From NCBI RefSeq assembly GCF_020283565.1, contig NC_060061.1:19009362-19073361 (forward strand): 64,000 nt of DNA, written 5' to 3'. This stretch comes from Trifolium pratense (Eukaryota > Streptophyta > Magnoliopsida > Fabales > Fabaceae). How positions within the stretch are numbered: the stretch's first letter is position 1; each line of letters starts with the position of its first letter. Both the position numbers and the translations under genes were made by a program. The notes below the pieces were generated by a model. The model was not told where the DNA came from, ran no database searches, and saw only the letters and a list, made by a program, of their open reading frames with translations. Of this stretch, positions 32,852 to 45,405 are shown piece by piece.

Positions 32852-35310
32852 TGATGCTGTCTGTTACTTGGTGAAGTGTTTTTGCTGATGAGTGAATGAT
32901 AATTGCTTGATAAGCAAGGTAAAATGAAAATATAAAAAAGAAGAATTCAATGTGCAATATTGAGAACTAAGCAAAGTGTGCATCATCATGATGACATATT
33001 GTAAATTGTAATGTCATTGATGGTATACTAAGTCCATTAAAATTGAGAAAATTCTTTTTTCTCATTAAGGTCTAAAAAAGACCATAAAGAAAATGTATTG
33101 TGTATTATTTATTTGCTTCTGAATGTAACAACAAAATGAGCAATAAAATATGAAAGGGAAAGACATGGCCTATTGGTTGGTGTCATGTGATTATGTCTAC
33201 ATTGGTATAATAATTTGTGCACTACCTACCCGTACTGAAGGAAACTCACGATTAATATAACAGAAATAGGACAACTTCATGTGTCAGTATCAATGGGGGC
33301 TCACTATGTTACGGATAACTAGTTGACAAAGTAGAATTAGCATCATTGTTACAAAATCTGTGAATAATGACTAGTGACTATATTTAAGTCTTGTGGCTGG
33401 TCCAATAATTTTATTATAAGGATGACGATACTTTATGTGCTCTTGTCAAAAATATGTATTATAGTAAGCTGTACCTTACATTAAATCATTTGGTTGAGCT
33501 CAACTATTGTTACAAAGTTTCAATTCAGCTGTGAGATAACCTGAAGGTAAATGAGGGTAATTTTCATCTTACAAGTTGATTTTGTAAAGTTGAGTTAGAC
33601 TCAACTCTCATTTCTAAGATGATATCACCATGATCTGTTGGACCATTTACATTTAGGTTTCTGATTAGGTCACTCACCATTTATATTCGTGCACCAGTCA
33701 ATTTTTTAAATTTAGAACAAATTGTTCACTGAAATAATTTTTAACTAGATTTTACTTACCTCTTGATTTGAATGATCTATAAATTATTAGAATTTCTTTC
33801 TCAAGGAAATTGGATGGTCAAGTCCAAAAGATATGTTAGTGATATTACTTACGTTGTTTATGATATTTTAGAAAAGATAAACATAATGTACTATATTGTT
33901 GTATTATATTCTATTTATTTTAATGCATTGCACAATAATTTTGTATTGTCAAAATCATAGTTTAACTTTTGTCACTGACTTTTTCTTAAAAAAATTTACT
34001 TTTAAACAAAAATGATACATCTATTAAAAATAATATTATTGCGCACTCTGATCAAGATATTTGCATTGCCTTTTAAATTGTACACCAAATTATATTAAAG
34101 AAAAAAAATACAGTAATATCTTAATTAAAGATTATGTCCTAATTCACGACCATATGGGCCCTGGCCACATAGAAAACAAGCTTAAGTAATTAAAAAACTT
34201 GTAACCATCCCATTTGAATCCAAAACAAAGTGGTTTCTGATTCATGTATTCACATGAATCAGAATGGGAACGTGCAAGGTACGATAAATAATTCAATTCA
34301 TCTGCAATCTGCATGATGTACTTTTGTTTTCGTTTTCAAAGGAAATAATAATAATCTGAGAGAATAATTGTTTTCATTACCTACTTTACATGAACCAAAG
34401 GTCTTTCATGCTTTTCATATTTCAGTGTTAGAATCTTATCCAACAATCTCTACCTCAAGTGCGAATAAACGAGAACTTTTCATCTTATATGCACTTATAT
34501 GTTCAAAAAAGAAATAATACATGCACCATTATTAGCATCACATCAACAGAACGCGCCACATATTTCAACAAGCCTGAGTGGTTCGCTATTGTAATGTCAC
34601 AATTTTTGGATGGGGGTGATTACCTCAAAGATCAAGGATCAAATGGAAAAAAAATTAATACTTGAATGGACTCGAGAGTTTTTTCTTTCTTCTACGTGTA
34701 ATCGTAGAGATTAATCCTTTAAATTTTGTGAGATTTAAATGGGTAATAAATTCTTCCTAAGAGTTTTAATACTGCAGCATGCTTAAGCTTGAAGTCGAAC
34801 CCATGACCTTAATTAAGCTAGAAGAGACCTGCACTATATCATCTAAATACTCTTAGGGCCAAAGCTTGTTAAAGAATTTTAACCATGGCCTATAGGGCCA
34901 CGCATGAATTCAAAACACGTATATAAAACTAACAAGCCAAACAAAAAAATTTCTTTGCTCTTCATGTGCTCTGTTTTCCCTGTCTCAGTGTTTTCTGCCT
35001 TGAACTGATGGATCAACAACAAGTAATGGTGAGACTGAGACCATCCATCCACGATTCCATGAATAATGTAACTGTTTCAGAGCAAGGAATTGACCAAGGG
35101 GTGAAAAATAATGTTTTCTGCATCAGCTGTAATTTTATTACTCCTTCAGCATTTGACAGAAAAACTGAGAGATGAAATTAAACTTCTTGCCCTTTTTTCT
35201 CTTCGAGATTTCTTATTTTTTACTTTTTCTTTTAATGTTAAAAAACATGTACAAGAATATTTGTTTTTTTTAACCATTAAACCGAATCATCGGAATTACT
35301 CTTCTCTTAC
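32852..35310. other. Intergenic, no supported gene
   Basis: Begins with the 3' flank of the XBAT31-like gene. 33590-33680 contains a SINE-like tail (gatatcaccatgatctg). 34770-34860 has a B-box-like gaagtcgaaccc in a tRNA-like context. Small frames (33772-33960, 34459-34665, 34966-35175) have no recognisable domain. Confidence 0.4.
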
Positions 35311-35314
35311 CAAT

Positions 35315-35460
35315 CGTAAGTTGGTTCAGTGGTGGTCACACTAAATTTAATTAGTATGAAGAACTACGGTTCGATCCCCTGCAACTACGATCGAAAAGGG
35401 GCTCGAACCACTTGAACCTAGAACTGATCCCGAACCAGATTAAAACGGTGGTAAAAATTT
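35315..35460 (+). repeat. SINE (tRNA-derived), plus strand
   Basis: A box taagttggttcagtggtgg (about 35319), B box cggttcgatcccc (about 35368), then a body with ctcgaaccacttg and gaactgatcccgaacc. Related minus-strand copies: 29185-29320 and 50390-50500. Confidence 0.65.
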
Positions 35461-35775
35461 ACTCTTCCCTTCAAGATTTCTAAAACAACTACCCAAAAAC
35501 ACATAAAACTCCCAATTGTGATTTTACATTGTAGGGTTAAATAAGGTTTTACATTAACATTTGATTTTCTTGAAATTAAAATAAGGTATTTTGATTATAT
35601 TTAGTGTGAAAATGTGAAGAAAAATATACCACATATAAACACCAATTAGGTAATCGTTTAATTCGTAAATCATACATTTTTATTTCTTAAAAATAGTTGA
35701 TAATTATTAGAATTTATGATAATTTTTTGACATTGGACCACCTATTCATATGGTCCATATTTGACTTGACTTAAA

Positions 35776-36165
35776 GGTGTGCACAAGTCCCTCAAGTTTT
35801 GCATCATGCACAAGTCCCCGAAAACACTATAAAGAATACAAATTTTATAAAATTTATCGTTTGATTGAAAGTTTATATCGTATACATCATCTATAAATTC
35901 TTTTAGAAAAATTGAAAATCATTTGATAAGTTATTGAGACCCATCAAAATTAACGGTTTATGGATTTTTGTGGAACACCCTTAATCCTGATGAGTTTCAA
36001 TAACATATCAAATGATTTTCAAAAAAATTTAAAAAATTTATGGATGATCTAAACGATATAAACTTTTCATCCAACGGTGAATTTTGTAAAATTCGTATTC
36101 ATTATAAAAATATCGAAGACTTGTGCACCATGCACCATCTAATCAAGTGGTGCACGTTACACAAA
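35776..36165. mobile_element. MITE with gtgcacaagtcc ends (copy 1)
   Basis: The arms pair: tcgtttgattgaaagtttatatcgt facing acgatataaacttttcatccaac, and gttattgagacccatcaa facing tgatgagtttcaataac. The outer phrase gcacaagtc occurs at the left end and its complement near 36118. The second copy is 58700-59005. Confidence 0.7.
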
Positions 36166-36449
36166 GCCTATATTTAAACTTTACTAAAAGTAGCATATGA
36201 AGAAACACTATAAATTTTGGTAAAAAAAATACTATAAGGTGGTGAAAGAGTGATCATCAGCAAGTGACTCTACTTTGTATTTGTTTACCATATGTTCCAC
36301 CCATATAGTCATGGTCATGGGTTCAATACAATACAATATGGTATATTAACTATTATTTAGGGACTAGGTAAAAATGTAGTAGATTTAGCTAAACTATGAA
36401 CAACTTCATTTTTTTGTCGTTTAATAAACTCAACACTAGAGTTACTATA

Positions 36450-36720
36450 ATAGTTAGAAAATAGACTCTTACAATGGGGAGATTATAACACCAAATTCAA
36501 TAGCATCATGTGTATGTACATCGAACATGTCAACGATTTTCTTTGAATCGAGATCAAAATCTACCGGTCCCAAATTCAATTCATGAACCCCAAGCAAGAG
36601 TCAAAAGTAGACCAAAAGCTTCACCAATGTGAATCGCACATACTGAAATAAATCGGTCATACCTAGCCAACACAAACGCATCAAACTCGTCTCTAATACA
36701 GATGTTAATTCCCACTTTAT
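36450..36720 (-). pseudogene. RNase H-like (RVT_3) relic from a retroelement
   Basis: Minus-strand translation in shifting frames gives DEFDAFVLARYDRFISVCAI, then IHIGEAFGLLLTLAWG, then VDFDLDSKKIVDMF. This order (A-R...HIGEA-GL...AL-W...D-DSK) is that of the RNase H-type domain at the 3' end of plant LINE ORF2 and related genes. Several stops make it dead. Confidence 0.7.
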
Positions 36721-37004
36721 TATTTTGAGATGATAATGAAGAATCTATATTGCGCTTAACACGTCCAATGGCTGGTCAAGTCCATTTTATTACTTGTGCA
36801 TCATACATTCATACTGACTTGCAGAGGCATTGTCTGTAGCTGATCACGAACCAATTGCCATTCATGTAGTAAATTTATGGCAGACATATATACAAAGTTT
36901 TGAACATCAATGGTATGAAATTTCTCTCACTCGAATCTTATTCACATTATTATAAGAGTTCAATCTTTTCTGCAAGATCCAACATTATTATATGATAAAA
37001 AATA

Positions 37005-37310
37005 GGCTTAATTAGTAAAATGGTCCCTTAAAGACATTTTTGGTTTAAGATTGGTCCCTTAAAGAAAAAAATGTCCAAATAGGTCACTTAAAGAAGAAAA
37101 ATGTCCGAATAGGTCCCTTAAAGACATATCCGTTAATCAGTTTGGTCCCTAAAAAAAGGTCTGAATAGGACCAAACTGATTAACGAAGATGTCTTTAAGG
37201 GACCTATTCAGACATTTTTTTCTTTAAGGGACCTATTTGGACCTTTTTTTCTTTAAGGGACCAATTTGAAACCAAAAATATCTTTAAGGGACCATTTTAC
37301 TAATTAAGCC
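37005..37310. mobile_element. Foldback/MITE element, copy 2, TA-flanked
   Basis: 306 bp. Ends ggcttaattagtaaaatggt and ccattttactaattaagcc are inverted, with TA on both sides. The arms are nearly complementary along their length. Same family as 6941-7247 but better preserved. Confidence 0.85.
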
Positions 37311-37331
37311 TAAAAAATATTCATTGTAAGC

Positions 37332-37949
37332 TGTTGGAGTTTGTCTTCAAAATGATGCAGAAAACAGAGTCCTGCCCCTGTGCCCAGCGCCATGCGCAGG
37401 AGGGGCTACGCCATGCGCAATTGTTGTTTCAAGAATTGGTTTCTTGATCTGTTGGATGCGCCATGCGCAGGTGACCTGATATATATATTTTCTGCTGCGT
37501 TTTGCAGCCGCAAGAGGAGAAAAAAATTAGGGTTTTGCGATTGGTTCTTCACCAACATCAATCTAGGGTCAAAAGGGGATTCTTTTGGGTATACTCTAGG
37601 GTTGGGATAATCATTGTAACACCGGGAAACACTTGTTGATTGAAATCTTTTAGTCACGGGAAGAGATTTGAGAAAATGGTATAATTAGGGTTGAAGTCTA
37701 ATTCTTTGCAACTCTTGTATTGAATCTTGTTGTAATCAAGTTTTTCTATCGATAGTGGAACAGAGAGTCTCTCTCCCCCAGAGTAGGTCGATTTTGACTG
37801 AACTAGGTAAACACTTGCTTTATGTTCTTTACAGTTTTATCGCTTATCTTTTGTTTGTGATTATTATTGTTATTTCCATGTTTTGATTGCTTATTTGATT
37901 TGCTCCACACATCAAGGTTATTGGTGTGATTTTAATCGAATTCACAACA
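37332..37949 (+). mobile_element. Probable solo copia-type LTR, 618 bp
   Basis: Runs from tgttggag to ...cacaaca with imperfect 5-bp flanks taagc / taaac. The internal phrases agagagtctctctccc, gtaggtcgattttgac and gaactaggtaaac resemble the R/U5 part of legume Ty1-copia LTRs. Three copies of gccatgcgca lie at 37389, 37411 and 37459. No primer-binding site follows. Confidence 0.65.
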
Positions 37950-38111
37950 TAAACTTATGGCATGACCTTGGCAAATTATGCCTAAATCTGACTCTCTTTT
38001 TTGTTAGACTTCAATGAAACTCTAATTTTAATATAGGACTAAAATCCCATTTTTTATGTAGGACAAAAATGTACTTAACTACTCAATTTCAGCTTATATA
38101 TATTTAGTGCG

Positions 38112-38290
38112 TGAATTTAGCCGGACGGATTTGAATCCTCTCCAATTTTTCGTTATGTTTTTTCTCCCTTTTCTTCATTCAAGGGTTTGTTTTTTCTCTT
38201 TTTTATTCTTTGTAATTTACAAACCCTTAGATTTAAAAAAATGCAAGAAAATATGAGAAAAATTGGAGAGGATCCAAATCCGAATTTAAC
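38112..38290. mobile_element. MITE with ggatcctctcc-type arms
   Basis: gaatcctctccaatttttc (about 38133) faces gaaaaattggagaggatcc (about 38257), and cggatttg faces caaatccg outside it. A related pair (gggatcctctccattt / aaatggagag) spans about 39962-40135. Confidence 0.65.
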
Positions 38291-38972
38291 CATTAAATTA
38301 TTAAAAAAGTTTTGCCTATTATACGAATAAATTTACCAAACACGACAGATCAACGAATAAATTTAGACTAATTTTCGTGCTTTTATTTCTTTCCTCTTTC
38401 TTTCTCTCAAACCAAACATACCCTAGCAACATTCGCAAGCTCTTTTTTATCATTTAATCAACTAGTTTAATTTTTACGTCTTATTATTTAGGTTTAAAAC
38501 TTATCTCACGTACTACACAATAAAATTAAAATAAAGAAGAAAGCTCATAGGTATATTCTGTTCGAATGGTATCAGTAATTCACATGACTCTCTGAGGAAC
38601 TGCTACGGAGGCGGAAACAGGCTCGTTGGTGGCTACAGGTGTACAGATATATATATGTATCAGTACTGAACCAAAAATAAATTATTAAAAAAGTGATAAT
38701 GTTAGTACTTCCTTTTTACTCACATGTGTGTCTAAATTTGACGAGGAATTTTTAAGAATATATAGTTCATTTTAAATTAAAAGATTTTTTCGTCCGATAA
38801 ATATTTTCAATTTTAATCTTTTAAATTTTCTTAATAAGTTTTATCTTCAAATACTTTTTATTATATATTATTATGAAACTATGGTAGACGATGAGGGTCT
38901 TTGGGCGTGCCTTAATTGATATTCTTAAAGTTTCTTTGATACTTGCTATTCTCTTAACTTATAAAAAAAAAA

Positions 38973-39152
38973 GTTTAATTGATATGCACCGACGGTATAA
39001 AATGGTTTTACACGATCGTCCAATAAACAACCATCATTTTTCCATGTCATATCAAGAAAGTGGGGTGAAGTGGAGTGATATGGCGGAAAACATGGTTGAT
39101 ATTGGTTGACAGTGTAAAATTATTTTACACCGTCGGTGCATATCAATTAAAT
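38973..39152. mobile_element. MITE with tgcaccgacgg ends
   Basis: gtttaattgatatgcaccga at the left faces tcggtgcatatcaattaaa at the right. A second family member is at 45840-46022. Confidence 0.75.
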
Positions 39153-40222
39153 CCAAAAAAAAAAAACTTTTTATTATAAATTGATATATTAAATTCAATT
39201 GGTCAACGAATTTCACTAAATGAATTCAAGTTCAATTTTTAAATAGAATAATATTTTTTTATCAAACTTTATTTAACTTGTGATCGAATTTTAAATTACC
39301 AGATCTTCTTTCTTTAGGAATTTGAGAGGCTAAAACAAAAAAAAAGGCGGTTAATTTTTCTTTCTTGATTTTAAATTAATTCATGTGTACTCGTTATATT
39401 TTTGAATAATTTTTTGTATCAATATTTATCATATTACAAGAATCTCTCCCACAAAAAATTAATTCTTTAAAAAAACAAGATGAATAAATAATAATTTTTA
39501 AATGTCTAAATCTTAAAAATTCATCTCTTGTTAAACATTTCTAAATTTTTGAAAGAGAAATTTCTATAATGTAGCAAAAATTGTTCAAAATTCAGAAGGA
39601 TAGTCGAGAGTCGACTTAAAAGTAGATACAAAAAGTCGTGACAACAAATATTTAAGAATAAAACTTGCTAAAAAATCTTAAATGACATTTTTTTTTGTTT
39701 ACAATAGAGCTGATGATCGAACCTTGAACACCAAATCTAATGGTTTTAAATGACGTTGTATTGGGCTTTTACTTTTGGTTTTAATGAAAAAGTACAAAAA
39801 TACAATATAAGTTCATGCAGGTATTTGACGGGATACCCAAACCCGATCAGTTATGGGTTGGCTCATTGGGATTGAGGCGAGTATGAGGAATATACCTCCT
39901 GAACCCTATCAGGTTTGGAGACGGGGAGGCAAAAGTCGTTCCCACTCTACCTGTTGTCAGAGTTGGGATCCTCTCCATTTCCTATTATTTCAATTTCTTT
40001 CATTACCAAAGTTTTTTAATATTATGGGGTGTATAAAAGATTTTTGGACCCATTTAATGTCACGTTTTTGCATTTATATTCCTAAAATTATATAATAATG
40101 AAAGAAATGAAAAGAATTAGAAATGGAGAGATCTAACTCCTGTTGACATCCTAATCTCATCGACTAATTTGCAACTTCATTAATTAATAAAATAAGAATT
40201 ATTAACTACATATTTTATATTT

Positions 40223-40263
<41 letters not shown>

Positions 40264-42750
40264 AAAAAAATTATGTAAAATAAGTGGTTAATGATTTATA
40301 TATTTTTTTTAGGAAAATGTTAAGTTGTGCCCTTAAGGCACATGTGTACTTAGAGGATACATGTTAACAAGATAAATGTGAAAAAAATTTATTGAACTTG
40401 TGCTGTACAGTATTCAATTATCTAAATATTAAATTTTTTGTATCATTAAATACTATATTTTTATTTTTAAATAATTTAATATGCGTCATTAGAGTACAAG
40501 TTAACATAATTTTTTTTATAGTAAAAGTAAGTAAATTATATCCTAGCTAGAAACTACACCCTTTTTCTCAATTTTTTTAGAGATAACATGAGACAGAGGG
40601 TGCAGATTTAAATTTTGTTGGCTACTTGGCTTCCATCCCAATCCTAGCATTCAGTGGCTGTGGGCAGGTCAGCCGTCAGCCTTATAGCATGAAAATAGAA
40701 CAGAGAGAAGAAACTAATGATTTATGCATATTGATCAGAGAAAACGATATGACGATGAAATGTAACCCCACAATCTTAACAATTATGAGAAAAAAACAGA
40801 CCCACCATTTAAAAATCAGTGAGGAAAATTTATGAATTATAATTATTAATAGTATTATATCACTTGAGGTGAAAATTCTAAAAGTGAATAATTGTTAGTC
40901 AAAAGAGTAGTACCTTAGCTGGCTGTTGAGTTCAATATGGGGTACCTTTGATGTCAGATTCTATTGCAGAGTCGTCATTTTCCCTTCGTTTTGTGCTTTG
41001 CACTGCAGTAAATAAAAAGGGTAAGTAATTTTCATGGATAGATCACAGTACCCAGGTTAGAGACCCGCTGACCTTATCTTGCCAACTTTCATACCATATG
41101 CTTTGTTTGGATTAAGAAGGAAAGAAAGAGAGGAAATATGCTTAAAGAAAAGAAATGAGTATAAAGGAATACTTCATTCATTCGGTTAGAATTATAAGCA
41201 AAAAATAATTTTTTAGTTTCATTAAAAACAATGTATATGTTCTATATTATTGACTACATGCATACATCAGTTTTCAATAAACTTCACAATAATCACCATC
41301 ATCTTACATGTTAGGATTCGAACCTGCGTCAAGCAGGTCATATTCTTATAAACATTAACCATACCGATCAAGTGAAACAGTTTTCAATAAACTTAAAAAG
41401 TGTTTTTTCCTTATAATATACTGCCCGGAGGGAGTATGATTTTCAGGTTGTTTGGTAAATGTGAAAGTAAGAGGAAAAAAATGTTATATTTAATAAATGC
41501 AGAAGACCTAAGTAAAGTAAGGACATTATATGTTTCAAAATTTTGGATTAATAAAAGGTCCAAAGAAATAAAATTTAGTTATAAATACATACTATAGTAA
41601 AATATTAATAAGAGTTTAGCTAGCATATTTAGTTAAAATGAGTTCTCATCTTCTAAGAGTTAGGTTCAAATTTCATATATATTCACCAAAACGTAACTTA
41701 ACAAGTTTAATATTGAGTATTATTCTTTTGAAGGGGCTCATTATAATTGTGTAAAAGGCATTATAAAAGAATATATTTGTCAATGAGCATTTTTTTTACA
41801 TCATACATATGTAAGATAATATATTATCTGCTGTTAAATAATGAATTTATTCAACATTATCTCATCATAATCTTAACATTCAAAATATTTGTCGGGGTTA
41901 ATATGATATGATGGATTTAGTAATATGTGTGTACAGTTAAATGATTTACAAATTTTGATTATTCAAGAATGTTCTTATGAATGTTATGTTTATTGTATGA
42001 TTTACCCATCAATTCTACCTTATTCTTTTTGTATCATCTAAAGAAGTAGCTTATGTTTATACTTTTCTCAAACTTAATTAAATATAATTATCAATGTTGT
42101 GTGTTCTTCTTGTATTTATGATTATGACTTGCAAGCTACACATGAAATTGAAACTTTCAAATTGTTTGAAATTATCTGTTTATTAATTATTATTATTTTT
42201 GAAAAAAATTGTATATATATATATATGTTATACATTTTAAAATTTATTTTTCTTTATTAAATTATACTATTAAATTTTATCCCCTAAATTGAATTCCTAG
42301 CTCCATACTTGTAGTGGGTGGAATATGTCTTGGACTCTCTATTAGCAAGTCCTTTAGTTAGACATTTATGTCATTAGACCCCCCACTAGGCCACTACAGT
42401 ACTACACTATGCCTGTACTAGAGGTAAAACATTTTTTCAAGTACTTAGTTACTGCATATCGCCTCTGTGACTCCAACTCATTATCATTAATATATTGAGG
42501 TATCTTTGTAGGTATCTCTATTGCACCAAAGTTTAGACTTTGGAGAACCAAATCGACAAGAAAACAAACAAAATGAGTGCCAAAGCTTATCTTTGTATAA
42601 GAGAAAATGTTGGCATTTATTTGGACCCCTTGTACATGAGATAGAGAAGCACAACAATTAGTGTCTTTGTTTTCTTTTGTTGGTATTTTTTCTTTCTTTG
42701 TTTTCTTTGCTGGTATAAATAGTAGTGTCAATGAATCTTCAAGTTATATC
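39153..42750. other. Repeat-derived intergenic stretch without genes
   Basis: Contains a degraded relative of the 586-bp hAT (39815-39960, gggatacccaaacccgatc), a ggatcctctcc-type MITE (39962-40135), a (TA)n array (40227-40260), a decayed ggggc-family MITE (from about 40312) and a minus-strand SINE-like piece (41280-41385, gattcgaacctgc). The frames at 40626-40835 and 42402-42731 show no known domain. Confidence 0.45.
40227..40260. repeat. (TA)n microsatellite
   Basis: About 17 AT units. Confidence 0.9.
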
Positions 42751-42755
42751 TATAT

Positions 42756-42991
42756 TACTTCCTCCGGTTTCATTTATAAGCAAAAGTTAACAATTTTTTT
42801 TGACATTAAATAAGCAAAAGTAATCAAATTCAACTCCATTTAATGTTATTGTCCCAAAAATACTCCTCATTAATTATTCTACTTTTTAAAATGATTGTAT
42901 AATTTCAACGTAAATTTAATGTATTGTAAATGATATTTTAGTAAATGTGAAACAACGCATTTTATCTTATAAATAAGGTCGGACGGAATAA
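42756..42991. mobile_element. Stowaway-like MITE
   Basis: Left end cttcctccggtttcatttat and right end ataaggtcggacggaa are inverted and adjoin TA. The arms contain cataaat / atttataag complements. This is the common plant 'ctccctccg' MITE type. Confidence 0.7.
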
Positions 42992-43149
42992 TATAAAATA
43001 GTTTTTTTTTTTTTACCAAATAACTCCTAAATAGTTGTGCTTTTGATTAAATTAATCCTAATTTATTTAAATCGGTGAAAATTTTCTATCTAGCCACATC
43101 ACACTTAGATCCAATTATATCACTCTAGAATACAAGTCATTTCAATATA

Positions 43150-43295
43150 GTATTTTTTTTTGGTCAAATAGTTTAATTAGTGGTTAGATATTCTATCATT
43201 AAGATGAATAAGTGGAGTGTCTGAGGTTCGAACGTCAGCTCCTATATAGATATAATGTGATGTTCATATCAACTGAGTTAAACTTTCGAGAGAAT
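43150..43295 (-). repeat. SINE-like repeat
   Basis: On minus: A box from atcaactgagttaaact (about 43269) and B box from gaggttcgaac (about 43222); a T-run on plus at about 43154. Confidence 0.55.
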
Positions 43296-43480
43296 ATGCC
43301 ACATTTATACATTATATTTATATATATGATTTTATAGCATTTATATGTCTACTATATATGAATGTACATTTCCCACTCATCATGTGAATTTTGTTCTACA
43401 AGTCATTCAATCATTTGTATGTTTTTGAAATGGATGTACATGCTTTGCAAATTGCTCTTTTATAACAATCGTTGAAAAGT

Positions 43481-43523
43481 ACATTGGGCCTTGATGTTTT
43501 TTTTTTTTATAATGACATTGGGC
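43481..43523 (-). repeat. Micro-retroposon, 25-bp insert with 9-bp TSD
   Basis: acattgggc at 43481-43489 and 43515-43523 flanks a 25-mer consisting mainly of a T-run, reading cattataaaa on the minus strand. Confidence 0.45.
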
Positions 43524-44158
43524 TTAATTCAGAAGAGGACATGCATTTTAATGCAATGCAATGCAATTTTATTTTTTTTGGATTATTGCAATGAACTTAA
43601 GTATATGACATATTATACCGAATTCTATATAAATTATGTAAGTTTCTATCTTTGTGTGTGTATTTTATTATTTTAGGTTAAAAATAGTTAGTGATTTTGT
43701 TAATCTTTTGTACAATTTTTGTGTATTAATAAGTGTCAAAAAATGGTAATTTTACATATATATTTTAGGTATTTATTGACTTGAGCCCAAATCTAAGCCC
43801 AAAATATGATGTTCGATACTATTCCCAGTGATTAGGCCCATGATAATATCTGAGCCTAGTCCGTATGTCTTGCTGTGAGCATGGAGGGGACTTTGTTTTC
43901 CAATTACATTTTATTGAATAAAATATATAAACATCACTATTTGGATCCTAAAATAAATCTTTTATGCGCCCAATAATGGAGGGTGTGGTAAGTTAATCAG
44001 CTTTTAGTATTAAAATCTCAAGATTTTGTCTTTGTAAATTTAACTCAGTTGATAATTTATTTTTAAACTTTTAAGATTTGCCAAGTTGTCTATTATCTTG
44101 CCAAGCTCTAATTCTTGATTTTATTATTTCATCTCGGCGGCTCTTGCCTTGCGACCTC
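43524..44158. other. Intergenic, nothing recognised
   Basis: AT-rich; no gene or clear element end. Confidence 0.4.
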
Positions 44159-44249
44159 CATTCCTCGCCATGTTTTTTTTTTTTTTTTTTATAAAATATT
44201 AGCGTGCATAGGCATCACATGATAATTATGACATCTCATTCCTCGCCAT
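44159..44249 (-). repeat. Small retroposon, 65-bp insert with 13-bp TSD
   Basis: cattcctcgccat at 44159-44171 and 44237-44249 flanks a 65-bp insert. On the minus strand the insert starts agatgtcataattatc and ends in an uninterrupted A-run of about 18 preceded by attttat. Confidence 0.75.
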
Positions 44250-44611
44250 ACGATGAAGGTAAAAATCAACAATTTTAAGGGGCAATTGAATAATCCATGA
44301 GCTTCTTTATGCTAAACTCAAGTAAATTGCACTATAATGATTGTAAAATGAACTAATTTCTAACAATTAATTAATTATGAGAGATTGAAAGACTATAAAT
44401 TACTATAACTCAACATATGATGAACATGGCCTACCCTAACCAAGTCAAGTATGACTTTCATGTTGAGAGCTTTGTAATAAGATTCTAGGATTGTTAAGCA
44501 CAATGTAAACACTCTGAGTAGGTATGAATCATAGGTAAGGGATATTCAACCTTTCTCTCGTGAATTGTAGAGTGAAAATCATTGAGCTTTAAGAGAAAAG
44601 GGTAAAGGTAG
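44250..44611. other. Intergenic, nothing recognised
   Basis: AT-rich; no gene or repeat boundary found. Confidence 0.4.
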
Positions 44612-44658
44612 ATATTAGGGTATGTTTGCCATTAAAAAAAAACATATTAGGGTATGTT
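44612..44658 (+). repeat. Micro-retroposon, 17-bp insert with 15-bp TSD
   Basis: atattagggtatgtt at 44612-44626 and 44644-44658 flanks tgccatt plus an A-run. Confidence 0.65.
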
Positions 44659-45183
44659 CATTTTAAATGTTAGGGGCTAATTTTTTTTTTTAACATTTTA
44701 TATATCTTGTAAACACTCATTGATACTATATATAAATCGTAGAGCCGCACTCTCCCATAAATGCAGCGTTACTTTTTTACTATCTTTATCTTTGGTTATA
44801 ATTGTATGATCGTTTTAGATTGAATATTTATTTGATTGGACCGTTTAATCGTGATTGCTATTTTGATTTGTTCCACTTTATTATTTTTTTGAATGGCAAA
44901 TTTTTTTTTTCTGAACCTCCAACCCCTTAACCCTTAGCTCAACTAGTTCCACTTTGTTTTGTTGAATTCACATTGATGTCTCCAAGGTTAAACAAGACGA
45001 AATCAATCAATATTGTATCCAATATATAATATAAAACATTGGTTAAGACATGCATATGAACATCTCATGTTGACATGGAACCAACCGATTATTATTGTGT
45101 ATTTTTAGGGGGTAGTGATCCAATACAGTTGAGTTTGTACAATATAAGTATTTCAAGACAACCAAAACTCCGATAACAATTAT

Positions 45184-45405
45184 GGTCCGTTTGAATTTGA
45201 CTTACTTTTTAGCTTATAAAAATAATTTATGTAAATAAATAAACTTTTGTGTTAATTTATAAGTTTTCACCGACAAAAATTGTATCTTTATAAGCTGTTT
45301 TTTTTTCTTCATAAATTACCTTAAAAAACTTAAAATAATATATAAAAACTTATTTATTTACATAAGTTGTTTTGCATAAACTCACAAAAATAAGCCAATT
45401 TAGTC
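45184..45405. mobile_element. MITE with cttataaa arms (family of 5891-6087)
   Basis: Left ggtccgtttgaattt; the arms contain aataatttatgtaaataaat facing atttatttacataagtt. The right boundary is approximate. Confidence 0.55.
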
